From contig JAUXVU010000023.1 in the NCBI GenBank assembly GCA_030680295.1, positions 124,001 to 188,000 on the forward strand: DNA of 64,000 nucleotides, given 5' to 3'. Within the stretch, counting starts at the first letter, position 1. Every line of letters starts with the position of its first letter. The notes under the pieces are model-generated. The model ran no database searches. It was not told the DNA's origin and saw only the letters and a program-made list of their open reading frames with translations. This DNA is from Moraxellaceae bacterium. GTDB taxonomy: Bacteria > Pseudomonadota > Gammaproteobacteria > Pseudomonadales > Moraxellaceae. Shown here piece after piece: positions 17,443-26,188 of the stretch. Position numbers and translations under genes: made by a program.

Positions 17443-17912
17443 TATTTCTGCTCCGTACGGTCTTGGCCTGATAGCAGCTCTTGTAGGCGTTTTTTCTCTT
17501 CAGGATCTAAGGGTTTAGCACGCTTTTGCGCCGGTTGACGGCGAAGCAGCATGACCGCTAAACCAATCACCAATAATACCAGTGGACCCCACCACAATAG
17601 CCATGTCGCTGGACGCATCGGTGGCTTATAACTCACAAAATCACCGTAACGATCAATCATGTGCTGACGAATTTCATCATCACTAGCCCCTTGGCGTAAT
17701 AACGAATGCACGCGGTCTTTCAGGTCATCAGCTAAACCTGCATCTGAACCTGCCAAATTCGTGTTTTGACATTTTGGGCAACGCAGCTCAGCAACTAATG
17801 AGCGATAACGACGCTCTTCGAGCTCACTAGAAAAATCACGTACATCAACGGCAGCACTTAAGGTTGCCGGCAGAAAAAGTAAGGTGGCAAGTAGCAAAAT
17901 TAATGGCTTCAT
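17442..17912 (-). CDS. ccmH: Cytochrome c maturation protein CcmH (CcmL-like)
   Basis: A 156-residue periplasmic thiol protein. A signal sequence covers residues 1-20, the redox pair is Cys45/Cys48 in LRCPKCQN, and a membrane anchor lies near residues 103-122. It reduces or resolves apocytochrome c disulfides before heme attachment. It corresponds to the CcmH N-terminal domain; the TPR part is the separate CcmI here, as in pseudomonads. It overlaps ccmG by 4 nt. Confidence 0.95.
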   Translation of the reverse strand: MKPLILLLATLLFLPATLSAAVDVRDFSSELEERRYRSLVAELRCPKCQNTNLAGSDAGLADDLKDRVHSLLRQGASDDEIRQHMIDRYGDFVSYKPPMRPATWLLWWGPLVLLVIGLAVMLLRRQPAQKRAKPLDPEEKKRLQELLSGQDRTEQK

Positions 17913-18460
17913 GGCGCCTCCTCCGCAACTAAAGCACGGTAGCGTGGCTCTAGTTCATCAATCCACGAGCGTGCATCTAACACACCGACTGAGCGGTAAC
18001 GAATACGCCCTTCTCGATCCAATAAATACGTTTCCGGCGCGCCATAAACACCTAGGTCCAAACCCAAGCTACCGCTAACATCACTCATGCTGAAACGAAA
18101 TGGGTCACCGTTATTCGCCAAATACATCAAGGCTGCTTCCGGAATATCTTTGTAGTTGACGCCATAAATAGGAATGCCAGACTCAGCCAACTCCATTAAC
18201 ACCGGGTGCTCAACCAAACAAGACACACACCAAGTAGCCCAAACATTGAGTAGGCTGACTTCGCCTTTCAGATCATTTGGCGTCAACATTCGGCCAGGCT
18301 CAGTTAATGACGCCACCTCAAAGCTTGGCAGACTTTGGCCAATTCGTGCCGATGGCAACAAAGACGGATCCTCGCCATTACGGTTGAACAACAACACCGC
18401 CAAAGCAATAAAAGCTATTAAAGGAATTAGAAAAATCACCACACGGATGCGTTTATTCAT
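17909..18460 (-). CDS. ccmG: Thiol:disulfide interchange protein CcmG (DsbE)
   Basis: A 183-residue membrane-anchored thioredoxin-like protein, with an N-terminal anchor at about residues 5-25. The active site is WATWCVSCLVEHP (Cys78, Cys81), where WCPTC or WCxxC is usual for DsbE. A GVNYKD segment and a YGAPETYLLDREGRI cis-Pro region follow. It passes electrons to CcmH and apocytochrome c in the periplasm. The ATG at 18460 is just behind the ccmF stop; its ribosome site GGAGGAAC is inside the ccmF end. Confidence 0.94.
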   Translation of the reverse strand: MNKRIRVVIFLIPLIAFIALAVLLFNRNGEDPSLLPSARIGQSLPSFEVASLTEPGRMLTPNDLKGEVSLLNVWATWCVSCLVEHPVLMELAESGIPIYGVNYKDIPEAALMYLANNGDPFRFSMSDVSGSLGLDLGVYGAPETYLLDREGRIRYRSVGVLDARSWIDELEPRYRALVAEEAP

Positions 18461-18461
18461 T

Positions 18462-20396
18462 TCAGTTCCTCCGTATGCGATAGCGTTTATCAAGAATTGA
18501 TAAGAGTCCCCCGATCGACATAATCAGCGCACCCAGCCACACCCATACCACTAATGGCTTGTGATAGAGCCTTACCGCCCATGCGCCCTGATCCAAGGGC
18601 TCACCCAAAGCGACATAGACATCGCGCCATAGGCTGGTACTAATACCCGCCTCAGTCATTGGGTTAGATTCCATGCGATACACACGTTTTTCTGGATGCA
18701 GCGTGGTTGACCAATTGCCACGACTAATTGTCACCGTGCCATATTGCGATCGATAGTTCGGCCCCATGCGATCCTCAACACCATCAAAGCGATACTGATA
18801 CTCACCAATCTGCTCAATATCACCTGGCACCATGCGGACATCACGCTCAATGCTATATTCAGATGTTACCGCCACACCCATCACCATCACCAGCAAGCCA
18901 ATATGGCCAAACTGCATACCCCAATAGCTTCGTGTTAGCTTTTTAATGCCTTTGATCATACTGTCGGCATGGCGTGTTTTACGACCAATGTCGACCATTA
19001 ATGCACCCAGCACCCAAACACACAAACCAACGCTCAAGCCCACAGTCCACGGCCAATTGCCAAAGAACATCAGCGGCACTGCAATAGCAGCCAACACTGC
19101 GGCCAACAGCACTTTGACCAATGGCAACAAGACTTTGCTCATGTCTTGGCGCTTCCAGTTCATTAGCGGACCAATCGCAACAAACACCAACAGCAGCCAA
19201 GTCAGCGGCACAAATAATAAATTGAAATATGGCGGGCCTACCGAGATCTTGCCCAAGTCAAGCGCATCAGCGATTAGTGGGAACAAAGTACCCAGCAAAA
19301 CAATCACCGTCGCCGTCATCAGCAACAAATTGTTGAGCATCAAAAAGGTCTCTCGTGAGGCCAGCTGATAACGACTTTCATTGGCCAGCTCAGCACCACG
19401 CCAGGCAAATAACGACAGTGAACCACCAACAACTAAGATCAAAATGCCGAGGATATACAGACCACGCTCGGGATCAGCAGCAAAGGCATGCACAGAGGTC
19501 AGCACACCTGAGCGCACCAAGAACGTACCCAGCAAACACAGTGAAAAGGCGATGATTGCCAATAGCACTGTCCACGCTTTAAATACGCCACGCTTTTCAG
19601 TAACTGCCAACGAATGCATTAGCGCTGTACCTGCCAACCAAGGCAGTAAAGAAGCGTTTTCGACAGGGTCCCAGAACCACCAGCCGCCCCAGCCTAGTTC
19701 GTAATAGGCCCACCATGAACCCAATGCAATACCCAGCGTTAAGAAGGCCCAAGCAGCAATAGTCCAAGGTCGAGACCAGCGCGCCCAAGCCGAGTCCATA
19801 CGACCACTCAGCAGTCCGGCAATAGCAAAGGCAAACGGCACAGAAAAGCCGACATAACCCATATAAAGCATCGGTGGATGGAAAATCAGCCCCGGATCTT
19901 GCAATAACGGATTTAAGTCATTGCCTTCAATTGGGAAGTCCGGCAGCAAGCGATCAAATGGGTTCGAGGTAAACAGAATGAAGCTGATGATGGCTACGCT
20001 GATCAGGCCTAAAATGGCCAATACACGCACCACCATATCTAGCGGCAGGCCTTTCGAGAACTTAGCGACTAAGCTAGACCATAGCGCCAGAATAAATGCC
20101 CATAACAGCAGTGAGCCTTCGTGGCCGCCCCAAACCGCTGAAATTTTGTATTCAATCGGCAACAAGGTGTTGGACTGACGAGCAATGTAGTCAACACTGA
20201 AGTCATTGGTTAAAAAACCATAGGTTAGCAGTACAAAAGATAAAAGTAGCAACGCAGTTTGCACATGTACGGTGCTGTGCGCCATCGACTGAATACGGGC
20301 GTCATCACGCGCCAAGCCCAGCCATGGCAAAGTGCTTTGCACCAACACCACCACAAACGCGAGCACCAAGGCAAAGTGTCCAAGTTCAACCCACAT
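18462..20396 (-). CDS. ccmF: Heme lyase CcmF
   Basis: A 644-residue polytopic membrane protein (E. coli 647). The tryptophan-rich heme-handling motif WGGWWFWDPVENASLLPWL is near residue 235, with a further conserved VWGGHEGSLLLWAF near 90. CcmF ligates heme from CcmE to CXXCH motifs of apocytochromes c. The ATG at 20396 gives the standard MWVELGHFAL start. It opens the operon ccmF-G-H-I. The partner genes ccmABCDE are not in this window. Confidence 0.96.
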   Translation of the reverse strand: MWVELGHFALVLAFVVVLVQSTLPWLGLARDDARIQSMAHSTVHVQTALLLLSFVLLTYGFLTNDFSVDYIARQSNTLLPIEYKISAVWGGHEGSLLLWAFILALWSSLVAKFSKGLPLDMVVRVLAILGLISVAIISFILFTSNPFDRLLPDFPIEGNDLNPLLQDPGLIFHPPMLYMGYVGFSVPFAFAIAGLLSGRMDSAWARWSRPWTIAAWAFLTLGIALGSWWAYYELGWGGWWFWDPVENASLLPWLAGTALMHSLAVTEKRGVFKAWTVLLAIIAFSLCLLGTFLVRSGVLTSVHAFAADPERGLYILGILILVVGGSLSLFAWRGAELANESRYQLASRETFLMLNNLLLMTATVIVLLGTLFPLIADALDLGKISVGPPYFNLLFVPLTWLLLVFVAIGPLMNWKRQDMSKVLLPLVKVLLAAVLAAIAVPLMFFGNWPWTVGLSVGLCVWVLGALMVDIGRKTRHADSMIKGIKKLTRSYWGMQFGHIGLLVMVMGVAVTSEYSIERDVRMVPGDIEQIGEYQYRFDGVEDRMGPNYRSQYGTVTISRGNWSTTLHPEKRVYRMESNPMTEAGISTSLWRDVYVALGEPLDQGAWAVRLYHKPLVVWVWLGALIMSIGGLLSILDKRYRIRRN

Positions 20397-20522
20397 GAAC
20401 TGCCCTCTATTTATAAATTGAATGGAAAATGAAAAGCAGCGCCATGATACGCGCAACACCTACTAAGTCCAGCAAACACATTTGGAAACAACTAATCCAT
20501 CACTGTTTAAGCATTCTGTAAG

Positions 20523-20552
20523 AACAAGCTTGCTAGTATGACGTCGCTTGTT
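20523..20552. promoter_or_regulatory. Inverted repeat upstream of fabA
   Basis: AACAAGC (20523-20529) and GCTTGTT (20546-20552) form a 7-bp inverted repeat with a 16-bp spacer. Between them is a possible extended -10 element (TGCTAGTAT). The location, 18 bp before the fabA ATG and inside the likely promoter, suits control of unsaturated fatty-acid synthesis. It does not match the FadR, FabR or DesT sites as I know them. Confidence 0.3.
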
Positions 20553-20570
20553 TTTACTGTGTAGGAACTT

Positions 20571-21095
20571 ATGACTTCGATACTTGAACGCACTCATTTC
20601 GATCGCGATGACTTAATTGCTTGTGGTCATGGCCAATTATTCGGCGAAGGTAATGCGCGTCTGCCTTTACCGAATATGCTCATGATGGATCGCATCACCT
20701 TGCTTTCGCGAGATGGTGGTGAATATAACAAAGGCATGATCCGTGCTGAATTGGACATCACCCCTGACCTTTGGTTTTTTCAGTGCCATTTTGAAACAGA
20801 CCCCGTTATGCCCGGCTGCTTAGGCGTTGATGCACTCTGGCAACTGCTTGGCTTCTGGCTAGGTTGGCGTGGCAACCCAGGTCGTGGTCGCGCTTTGGGC
20901 TCAGGTGAAATCAAGTTTTTTGGTCAAGTACTGCCTACCAATAAAAAAGTGGTGTACGAATTACAAGTAAAGCGCTTAGTTGAGCGGAAATTGGTAATGG
21001 GTATCGCCGATGGTCGTGTACTTGTCGACGACCGTGAGATTTATACTGCACAAGATCTTAAAGTAGGTCTGTTTACCAGTACTGAGAATTTTTAA
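20571..21095 (+). CDS. fabA: 3-hydroxydecanoyl-ACP dehydratase/isomerase
   Basis: A 174-residue protein (E. coli 172). The active-site segment [20 protein letters not shown] contains His73 and Asp87, equivalent to E. coli His70 and Asp84. FabA dehydrates 3-hydroxydecanoyl-ACP and isomerises the trans-2 product to cis-3, the branch point of anaerobic unsaturated fatty-acid synthesis. AGGA lies five bases before the ATG. fabB follows after 24 bp, so they form the classic fabAB operon. Confidence 0.97.
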   Translation: MTSILERTHFDRDDLIACGHGQLFGEGNARLPLPNMLMMDRITLLSRDGGEYNKGMIRAELDITPDLWFFQCHFETDPVMPGCLGVDALWQLLGFWLGWRGNPGRGRALGSGEIKFFGQVLPTNKKVVYELQVKRLVERKLVMGIADGRVLVDDREIYTAQDLKVGLFTSTENF

Positions 21096-21119
21096 GGCGA
21101 TTTTTTAAGGAGAGAGGCC

Positions 21120-22334
21120 ATGCGTCGTGTTGTGATTACTGGATTCGGAATTGTGTCGTGCCTAGGGCATGATGCAGAAACCGTCAAAGAAAGTCTCTTT
21201 CATGGCCGCTCCGGCATTCGTCGCAATGAAGTCTATGCTCAGATGGGCTTCCGTAGCCAAGTTAGCGGCAGCATTACTGATCTCAACTTAGACGACTTAA
21301 TTGATCGTAAAGCACGGCGTTTCATGGGCGATGCTGCTGCCTATGCTTATATTGCACTTAATCGTGCCATCGACATGGCTGGCTTAACTGAGCAAGATAT
21401 CGTTAATCCACGCACTGGTTTAGTCGCCGGTTCAGGTGGCGCATCAAGTACCAATCAAGTAGCTGCTGCCGACATTGCTCGCGAAAAAGGTACCAAACGT
21501 ATTGGCCCTTACATGGTGCCACGTACCATGTCATCGACTATCTCTGCCTGCCTCTCTACTGCCTTCAAAATTAAAGGTGTGAACTACTCCATTGCTTCTG
21601 CTTGCGCTACCAGTGCGCACTGCATTGGACATGCCGCTGAACTTATTCAACTCGGTAAGCAAGATATTGTGTTTGCCGGTGGTGGAGAAGAAGAAAGCTG
21701 GGAAGAGTCATGTATGTTTGATGCTATGGGTGCAATGTCTAGCAAGTACAACGACACGCCAGAAAAAGCGTCTCGTGCTTATGACGCTAACCGTGATGGT
21801 TTTGTGATTGCTGGTGGAGCTGGCATGTTAGTTGTTGAATCGTATGACCACGCCGTGGCGCGTGGCGCTAATATTTTGGCGGAAATTATTGGCTATGGTG
21901 CGACATCCGATGGTCATGACATGGTTGCTCCAAGTGGCGAAGGTGCTGAACGCTGCATGAAGATGGCGCTGCAAACTGTTGATACTCCTATTGATTATCT
22001 CAATACTCACGGCACTTCAACGCCGGTAGGTGACCTTGCCGAGTTAGGCGCTATTAAAGCGGTGTTTGGTGATAAAGCGCCGCCTATTAGTTCAACAAAG
22101 TCGCTTTCTGGTCACTCATTAGGTGCTGCTGGCGCACAAGAAAGCATTTACAGCCTTATCATGCTGCAAAATGACTTTATTGCTGCCTCTGCCAATATTG
22201 AAACACTAGACCCTGCAGCTGATGGCTTACCGATTGTGCTGCAGCGCATCGATAATGCTGGCCTTAAAACAGTGATGTCGAACAGCTTTGGCTTTGGTGG
22301 CACTAATGCCACGCTCATCTTCCGCAAAGTTTAA
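21120..22334 (+). CDS. fabB: 3-oxoacyl-ACP synthase I
   Basis: A 404-residue condensing enzyme (E. coli FabB 406). The nucleophile is Cys162 in [12 protein letters not shown]. The two catalytic histidines are in [11 protein letters not shown] and [13 protein letters not shown], and the [12 protein letters not shown]-terminal block is present. With FabA it elongates the cis-3-decenoyl intermediate, producing unsaturated acyl chains. AAGGAGAG precedes the ATG. Confidence 0.97.
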   Translation: MRRVVITGFGIVSCLGHDAETVKESLFHGRSGIRRNEVYAQMGFRSQVSGSITDLNLDDLIDRKARRFMGDAAAYAYIALNRAIDMAGLTEQDIVNPRTGLVAGSGGASSTNQVAAADIAREKGTKRIGPYMVPRTMSSTISACLSTAFKIKGVNYSIASACATSAHCIGHAAELIQLGKQDIVFAGGGEEESWEESCMFDAMGAMSSKYNDTPEKASRAYDANRDGFVIAGGAGMLVVESYDHAVARGANILAEIIGYGATSDGHDMVAPSGEGAERCMKMALQTVDTPIDYLNTHGTSTPVGDLAELGAIKAVFGDKAPPISSTKSLSGHSLGAAGAQESIYSLIMLQNDFIAASANIETLDPAADGLPIVLQRIDNAGLKTVMSNSFGFGGTNATLIFRKV

Positions 22335-22350
22335 TACCTACCTAGGTCAA

Positions 22351-22384
22351 GAATAATCCCCAGACAGCTGGTCGGGGATTATTC
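22351..22384 (+). terminator. Terminator after fabB
   Basis: GAATAATCCCC (22351-22361) pairs with GGGGATTATTC (22374-22384), an 11-bp perfect stem. Inside it, GAC and GTC can pair further. It starts 16 bp after the fabB stop. No long U-run follows beyond the ATTATTC of the stem itself, but position and stability argue for a terminator separating fabAB from the monooxygenase gene. Confidence 0.68.
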
Positions 22385-22392
22385 TGACATCA

Positions 22393-22422
22393 TTGACTGT
22401 CACAGTCACAATCGCTTACTCT
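22393..22422 (+). promoter_or_regulatory. Candidate promoter of the AlmA-like monooxygenase gene
   Basis: TTGACT (22393-22398) matches the -35 consensus in five of six bases. After an 18-bp spacer, TACTCT (22417-22422) keeps the key T1, A2 and T6 of a -10 box. Initiation would fall about 22 bp before the ATG. The -35 box overlaps the palindrome at 22394-22408, the usual geometry for repression. Confidence 0.45.
22394..22408. promoter_or_regulatory. Perfect 15-bp palindrome (candidate operator)
   Basis: TGACTGT-C-ACAGTCA is a perfect palindrome with 7-bp arms around one central base. It lies 44 bp upstream of the monooxygenase ATG and overlaps the candidate -35 box. Size and symmetry resemble TetR-family operators. 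The regulator is not encoded beside it. Confidence 0.5.
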
Positions 22423-22451
22423 TCTTGGTATTCATCAAGAAGGTAATCGTT

Positions 22452-23984
22452 ATGAAGCAACAACACGTAGATGTCCTTATTATCGGTGCCGGTATTTCTG
22501 GTATTGGCATGGCCTGCCACTTAACTCGTGAATGCCCAGGCAAGACTTACACCGTTTTAGAACGTCGTAATGCCATTGGTGGCACATGGGATTTGTTCCG
22601 TTACCCCGGCATTCGCTCCGACTCGGACATGTATACCTTCGGCTTTAACTTCAAGCCTTGGAATGACCCACGTGTTTTGGCTGATGGCCCTTCTATTCGT
22701 CAGTACGTCAATGATGCCGCTACCGAATTTGGCGTTGATCGCCATATTCAGTTCGGTCGTAAAGTTACTGATGCCAACTGGTCTAGTGCAGATAAAGTAT
22801 GGACTTTACAGGTGCTCAACGAAGCCAATGGTGAAGTAGAAACCTACACCGCTAACTTCTTATTGGGTGCTGCGGGTTATTACAACTACGACAAAGGCTA
22901 CCGCCCAGAGTTTAACGGCGAAGCCGACTTCCAAGGTCAAATTGTTCACCCACAGTTTTGGCCAGAAAACCTCGATTACGCTGGAAAAAAAGTGGTCATC
23001 ATTGGCAGTGGCGCTACCGCTATTACCTTAGTACCAAGCATGACCGATAAAGCTGCGCATGTGACCATGTTGCAGCGCTCGCCTACGTACATCATGTCAA
23101 TTCCAAGCATTGACCCTGTCGCCAAAGGCATGCAACGCTTCTTGCCAGAAATGCTGGTTTACCGTATTAACCGTGTTCGTAACATTGGCCTTCAGCGCAT
23201 GATTTTTGAAGCCGCACGCCGTCGCCCTGCTGCGGTTCGTCGCATGTTACTGGGTTTGGTGCGTCGTCAGTTGGCTGGCTCCAATATTGATATGAAACAC
23301 TTCACACCGAGTTATGCACCATGGGATCAACGCCTCTGTGTAGTGCCTAATGGCGACTTATTCAAAGTGCTTCGTGAAGGCAAAGCCTCGGTAGTGACCG
23401 ACCATATTGATCGCTTCACTGACAAAGGTATTCTGCTTAAGTCTGGGGAAGAAATTGAAGCTGACATCATCGTAACTGCAACAGGCTTAGACGTTCAAAT
23501 GATGGGTGGAGTTGTCACAAAAATAGATGAAAAACCGGTTAATGTTCGTGAAGTATTAACCTATCGCGGCGTTTTACTTGAAGGTGTTCCCAATGCTGCG
23601 ATGATTTTTGGTTACACAAACGCCTCATGGACGCTGAAAGCGGATATCGCCGCTGAGTATGTTTGCCGTTTATTAAATCATATGGATAAACAAGGCTATA
23701 CCACGGTTAAACCAATTGACTCAGAAGGCTGTAAAGTCGATGACACCGTTCTTGGCAGCTTAAGCTCCGGCTATATTCAACGAGCTGTTGACCGCTTACC
23801 TCGTCAAGGCTCAAAAGCACCTTGGCAGGTACAGCAAAACTATGTGCATGATGTTCAGCGCCTACGTTTTGCGCCCATGGAAGACGACAGCTTGTCTTTT
23901 GACGGTAAACCACCAGTGAAGTCCAATGTGGGCGTCATGGGCAAAATGCCAGAGTCCTTACGCTCTGCACTGCGCTTAGGTTAA
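22452..23984 (+). CDS. FAD-dependent monooxygenase, AlmA/Baeyer-Villiger-like
   Basis: A 510-residue two-dinucleotide-binding-domain flavoprotein. The FAD motif GAGISGIG is near residue 12. The Baeyer-Villiger-type fingerprint FQGQIVHPQFWP is near 161, and the NADPH-side motif IIGSGATAITL near 182. The family includes AlmA, implicated in long-chain n-alkane use in Acinetobacter, and EthA-like enzymes. I infer oxidation of a hydrophobic substrate with NAD(P)H and O2. The ATG at 22452 has GAAGG ten bases upstream; an earlier in-frame GTG/ATG region lacks this. It is monocistronic behind its own promoter. Confidence 0.85.
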   Translation: MKQQHVDVLIIGAGISGIGMACHLTRECPGKTYTVLERRNAIGGTWDLFRYPGIRSDSDMYTFGFNFKPWNDPRVLADGPSIRQYVNDAATEFGVDRHIQFGRKVTDANWSSADKVWTLQVLNEANGEVETYTANFLLGAAGYYNYDKGYRPEFNGEADFQGQIVHPQFWPENLDYAGKKVVIIGSGATAITLVPSMTDKAAHVTMLQRSPTYIMSIPSIDPVAKGMQRFLPEMLVYRINRVRNIGLQRMIFEAARRRPAAVRRMLLGLVRRQLAGSNIDMKHFTPSYAPWDQRLCVVPNGDLFKVLREGKASVVTDHIDRFTDKGILLKSGEEIEADIIVTATGLDVQMMGGVVTKIDEKPVNVREVLTYRGVLLEGVPNAAMIFGYTNASWTLKADIAAEYVCRLLNHMDKQGYTTVKPIDSEGCKVDDTVLGSLSSGYIQRAVDRLPRQGSKAPWQVQQNYVHDVQRLRFAPMEDDSLSFDGKPPVKSNVGVMGKMPESLRSALRLG

Positions 23985-23992
23985 ACCCTCGT

Positions 23993-24745
23993 TTACTGTA
24001 GCGCCCTTAGTGCCGACCAGAATTCAGCAGTGTTACCAACTGAGTTGTGGTTGGCGCTAGGCGCCACTTCCATTGTTGCAATACCTAGTGCAAATCGCCC
24101 ATAAAGACGCTCGCTACTAGCACGAGGAATCAACTCATCTTTTCCTGCAATTAACAAATGTGTTGCTGCCGTCACTGCTGGCGCCAATTCACTAACATCG
24201 TAACGGTCACGCATTAAATAACGTACGGGCAAGTACGAAAACTGCGCAGCCGCCACATCTTGCAAACTATCAAACGGTGTAATTAACAACTGCTTGGAAA
24301 CTGGACGCTGACTAGCAACAAATAACGCCATTGCCGTGCCTAAGCTACGACCGATTAACGTTATGTCCTCATGCTGACCAAATACATAATCAAATAACGC
24401 CAAAGCATCTTGCTGATTATGCTGCTGAGATGGTGAACCTGTACTGCCGCCATATCCCCGGTAATGAAGTAAGTACAGCGCAGTATCAGGAAAAGTTTGC
24501 GTGAGTAACGGCAGGTTTAACGACACGTCTTCGGCATTGCCACCAAAATAGACAATCGCTTTGGGACCTTTATGCTGTGCCACAGTAACCACTAGCTCAG
24601 CACCCTCAACAGCAAGCAGCATCGTCGACTCTGGTGCATTAATTAGTCTGGGCTGGGGGTAATAAATTAAACGACTTTGCCAAGCAAACATGATCAAACA
24701 GAGCAGCAAATAGCCCAGTATTAACCCCAGAATAAGCTTTAGCAT
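23993..24745 (-). CDS. Alpha/beta hydrolase, membrane-anchored
   Basis: A 250-residue alpha/beta hydrolase with one N-terminal membrane segment (residues 3-22). The oxyanion region is VYFGGNAED, and the nucleophile elbow is IGRSLGTA (Ser near 133). An Asp in LLIAGKDELIP and a C-terminal His in SANHNSVG complete a plausible triad. It resembles the ABHD17/YfhR-like serine hydrolases, whose bacterial substrates are mostly unknown. The ATG overlaps the end of the upstream cyclotransferase-like gene, so the two are probably coupled. Confidence 0.78.
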   Translation of the reverse strand: MLKLILGLILGYLLLCLIMFAWQSRLIYYPQPRLINAPESTMLLAVEGAELVVTVAQHKGPKAIVYFGGNAEDVSLNLPLLTQTFPDTALYLLHYRGYGGSTGSPSQQHNQQDALALFDYVFGQHEDITLIGRSLGTAMALFVASQRPVSKQLLITPFDSLQDVAAAQFSYLPVRYLMRDRYDVSELAPAVTAATHLLIAGKDELIPRASSERLYGRFALGIATMEVAPSANHNSVGNTAEFWSALRALQ

Positions 24746-25092
24746 GCGCTGGCAGCATGTACTGCGTTGACGTATACCCACGCCTGCTTACCCGATGCCA
24801 AATCCGCTAATACACGTTGGTACGCGTCCACCTCATAGGCATCTGCATGCATCAGCTCAGCATCTGATACTTCAAACACTAAACCTGGTACTTGACTCGT
24901 TGAGTCACCATTAAACGAAACAATGGGGTGGTGAGTCTTTCCACTAAGCGCAACAACCTCAGCATCTTCGATGTATACCATTAGCTCCTCGTACCCTAAT
25001 AAGGCATCTGGTTGACCATCTAACAAACGACCAAAAGTAGATAACTGAACATTTTCTTGCTGCAGCGTTCCATAGGAAAATAGTAATGGCAT
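24739..25092 (-). CDS. Gamma-glutamylcyclotransferase (AIG2-like) family protein
   Basis: A 117-residue AIG2/GGCT-fold protein. The substrate loop FSYGTLQQ is at residues 5-12, and the conserved acidic segment AYEVDAYQRV near residue 85 supplies the likely catalytic Glu. Family members release 5-oxoproline from gamma-glutamyl amines or amino acids, though many bacterial members are uncharacterised. It is the first gene of a pair with the alpha/beta hydrolase. Confidence 0.82.
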   Translation of the reverse strand: MPLLFSYGTLQQENVQLSTFGRLLDGQPDALLGYEELMVYIEDAEVVALSGKTHHPIVSFNGDSTSQVPGLVFEVSDAELMHADAYEVDAYQRVLADLASGKQAWVYVNAVHAASAC

Positions 25093-25127
25093 CTCAGCTT
25101 CTCACAACAATCTTCGTAATTTTCACT

Positions 25128-25787
25128 TCAGTTCAACACACAGGACTGACCCTTGTTACGAACTGCGCGTATAACACTGCCCGCCGTCAACATAAATCGG
25201 TAAGGCAAATCCATGCCCGCCTGGTCTAGCGCCTCAGCCGTCCAACGATTACAGGTATGCATCAGGGTGTATCGTCCGGTTGCTTGATAGAACTGGCTAT
25301 CACCATAACGTCCGGGCTCACGCATAATGAGCTCGTTATCCTGAAGCATAAAACTATCCGCCACAAAATGTGCCAATTGACTCAGCTGCTGCGCATCAAG
25401 ACAAAACGTGGCGACTACATGCCTATCAAAATAGGCCAGTGGAGACTCCTCAATTGACGCCACATGTAAAACAGCGCCCTTAGACGTGAATAAGGCACTA
25501 AAAGCCATGGATGCGGAGTTTTCTTCAGACTGGTAAAAGCCGTCATCTCCCCAACCCAATTCATAATAATTAGCCTGAGAAAAGCGCTGGGTCAAATCGG
25601 GTAATAAGTCATTCAAAGACTGCGCAGGAAGGACAAGACCTACGTGCCAGCCATGATTGATCACATGGATTGGAATGTCGGCTTTCATCCTTTCAACATT
25701 CAAAGGCCTTATCTCTTTTGACTGCTGACAAGAGGCCAATAACAAAGCACAGCATAGGGCAAAAAATATCTTCACATGAATGGTCAT
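25128..25787 (-). CDS. DUF2459 family lipoprotein (TIGR02117-like)
   Basis: A 219-residue predicted lipoprotein. The N-terminal hydrophobic stretch ends in the lipobox LLASC (Cys20 lipidated). The mature part contains HVINHGWHVGLVLPA and YELGWGDDGFYQ, hallmarks of the DUF2459 family, whose function is unknown to me. The ATG at 25787 has no Shine-Dalgarno sequence because the bases before it are the T-run of the csp terminator. A GTG at 25775 would give a more ordinary lipoprotein start (VKIFFALCC) and has GGA upstream, so the true start may be there. Confidence 0.75.
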   Translation of the reverse strand: MTIHVKIFFALCCALLLASCQQSKEIRPLNVERMKADIPIHVINHGWHVGLVLPAQSLNDLLPDLTQRFSQANYYELGWGDDGFYQSEENSASMAFSALFTSKGAVLHVASIEESPLAYFDRHVVATFCLDAQQLSQLAHFVADSFMLQDNELIMREPGRYGDSQFYQATGRYTLMHTCNRWTAEALDQAGMDLPYRFMLTAGSVIRAVRNKGQSCVLN

Positions 25788-25794
25788 CCAAAAA

Positions 25795-25831
25795 AAAAAC
25801 GGCGCAGACTGTTACGTCATACGCCGTTTTT
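25795..25831 (-). terminator. Intrinsic terminator of the cold-shock gene
   Basis: On the minus strand AAAAACGGCG pairs with CGCCGTTTTT (plus coordinates 25822-25831 and 25795-25804). The stem is followed by a run of about nine T residues ending at 25791. This is a strong rho-independent terminator 51 bp after the csp stop. It also separates csp from the DUF2459 gene. Confidence 0.88.
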
Positions 25832-25881
25832 ATTCATTAGGCCACCTAGGGCAACCTAATTACTAACAACAAGGAGCTAAA

Positions 25882-26088
25882 TTAGATAGCTACCACGTTG
25901 TTAGCACAAGGACCTTTCTGGCCTTGACCAACATCGAATGTGACCGCTTGGCCGTCATTCAATGTCTTGAAGCCGCCACCATTCTTGATTTCAGAATGAT
26001 GGACAAATAAATCTTTGCCACCGTCTTCTGGTGTAATGAAACCGAAACCTTTATCGGCGTTGAACCACTTAACTGTACCTTTGCTCAT
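25882..26088 (-). CDS. Cold-shock domain protein (CspA family)
   Basis: A 68-residue single cold-shock domain. RNP1 is KGFGFI (about residues 13-18) and RNP2 is LFVHHSEI (about 27-34), followed by [20 protein letters not shown]. Such proteins bind single-stranded RNA and DNA and melt RNA structure. Codons are typical of a highly expressed gene. The 100 bp upstream are very AT-rich, with a possible -10 TACAAT around 26131-26136. I cannot say whether it is cold-induced or constitutive. Confidence 0.95.
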   Translation of the reverse strand: MSKGTVKWFNADKGFGFITPEDGGKDLFVHHSEIKNGGGFKTLNDGQAVTFDVGQGQKGPCANNVVAI

Positions 26089-26188
26089 GTTCTACTCTTT
26101 AATAATTTAATTTTTTACCGCATGTGCATTGTAACGATAAATAAAAATATAGCTCTAAAAATGTTCAATTATTTTCAAGTAATTGTTT

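Noticed and set aside
18946-19368. Open frame of 140 codons on the plus strand inside ccmF
   Set aside because: It is antisense to a strongly conserved CcmF with full family motifs. The translation is low in complexity (many Ser, Thr, Asn) and shows no domain.
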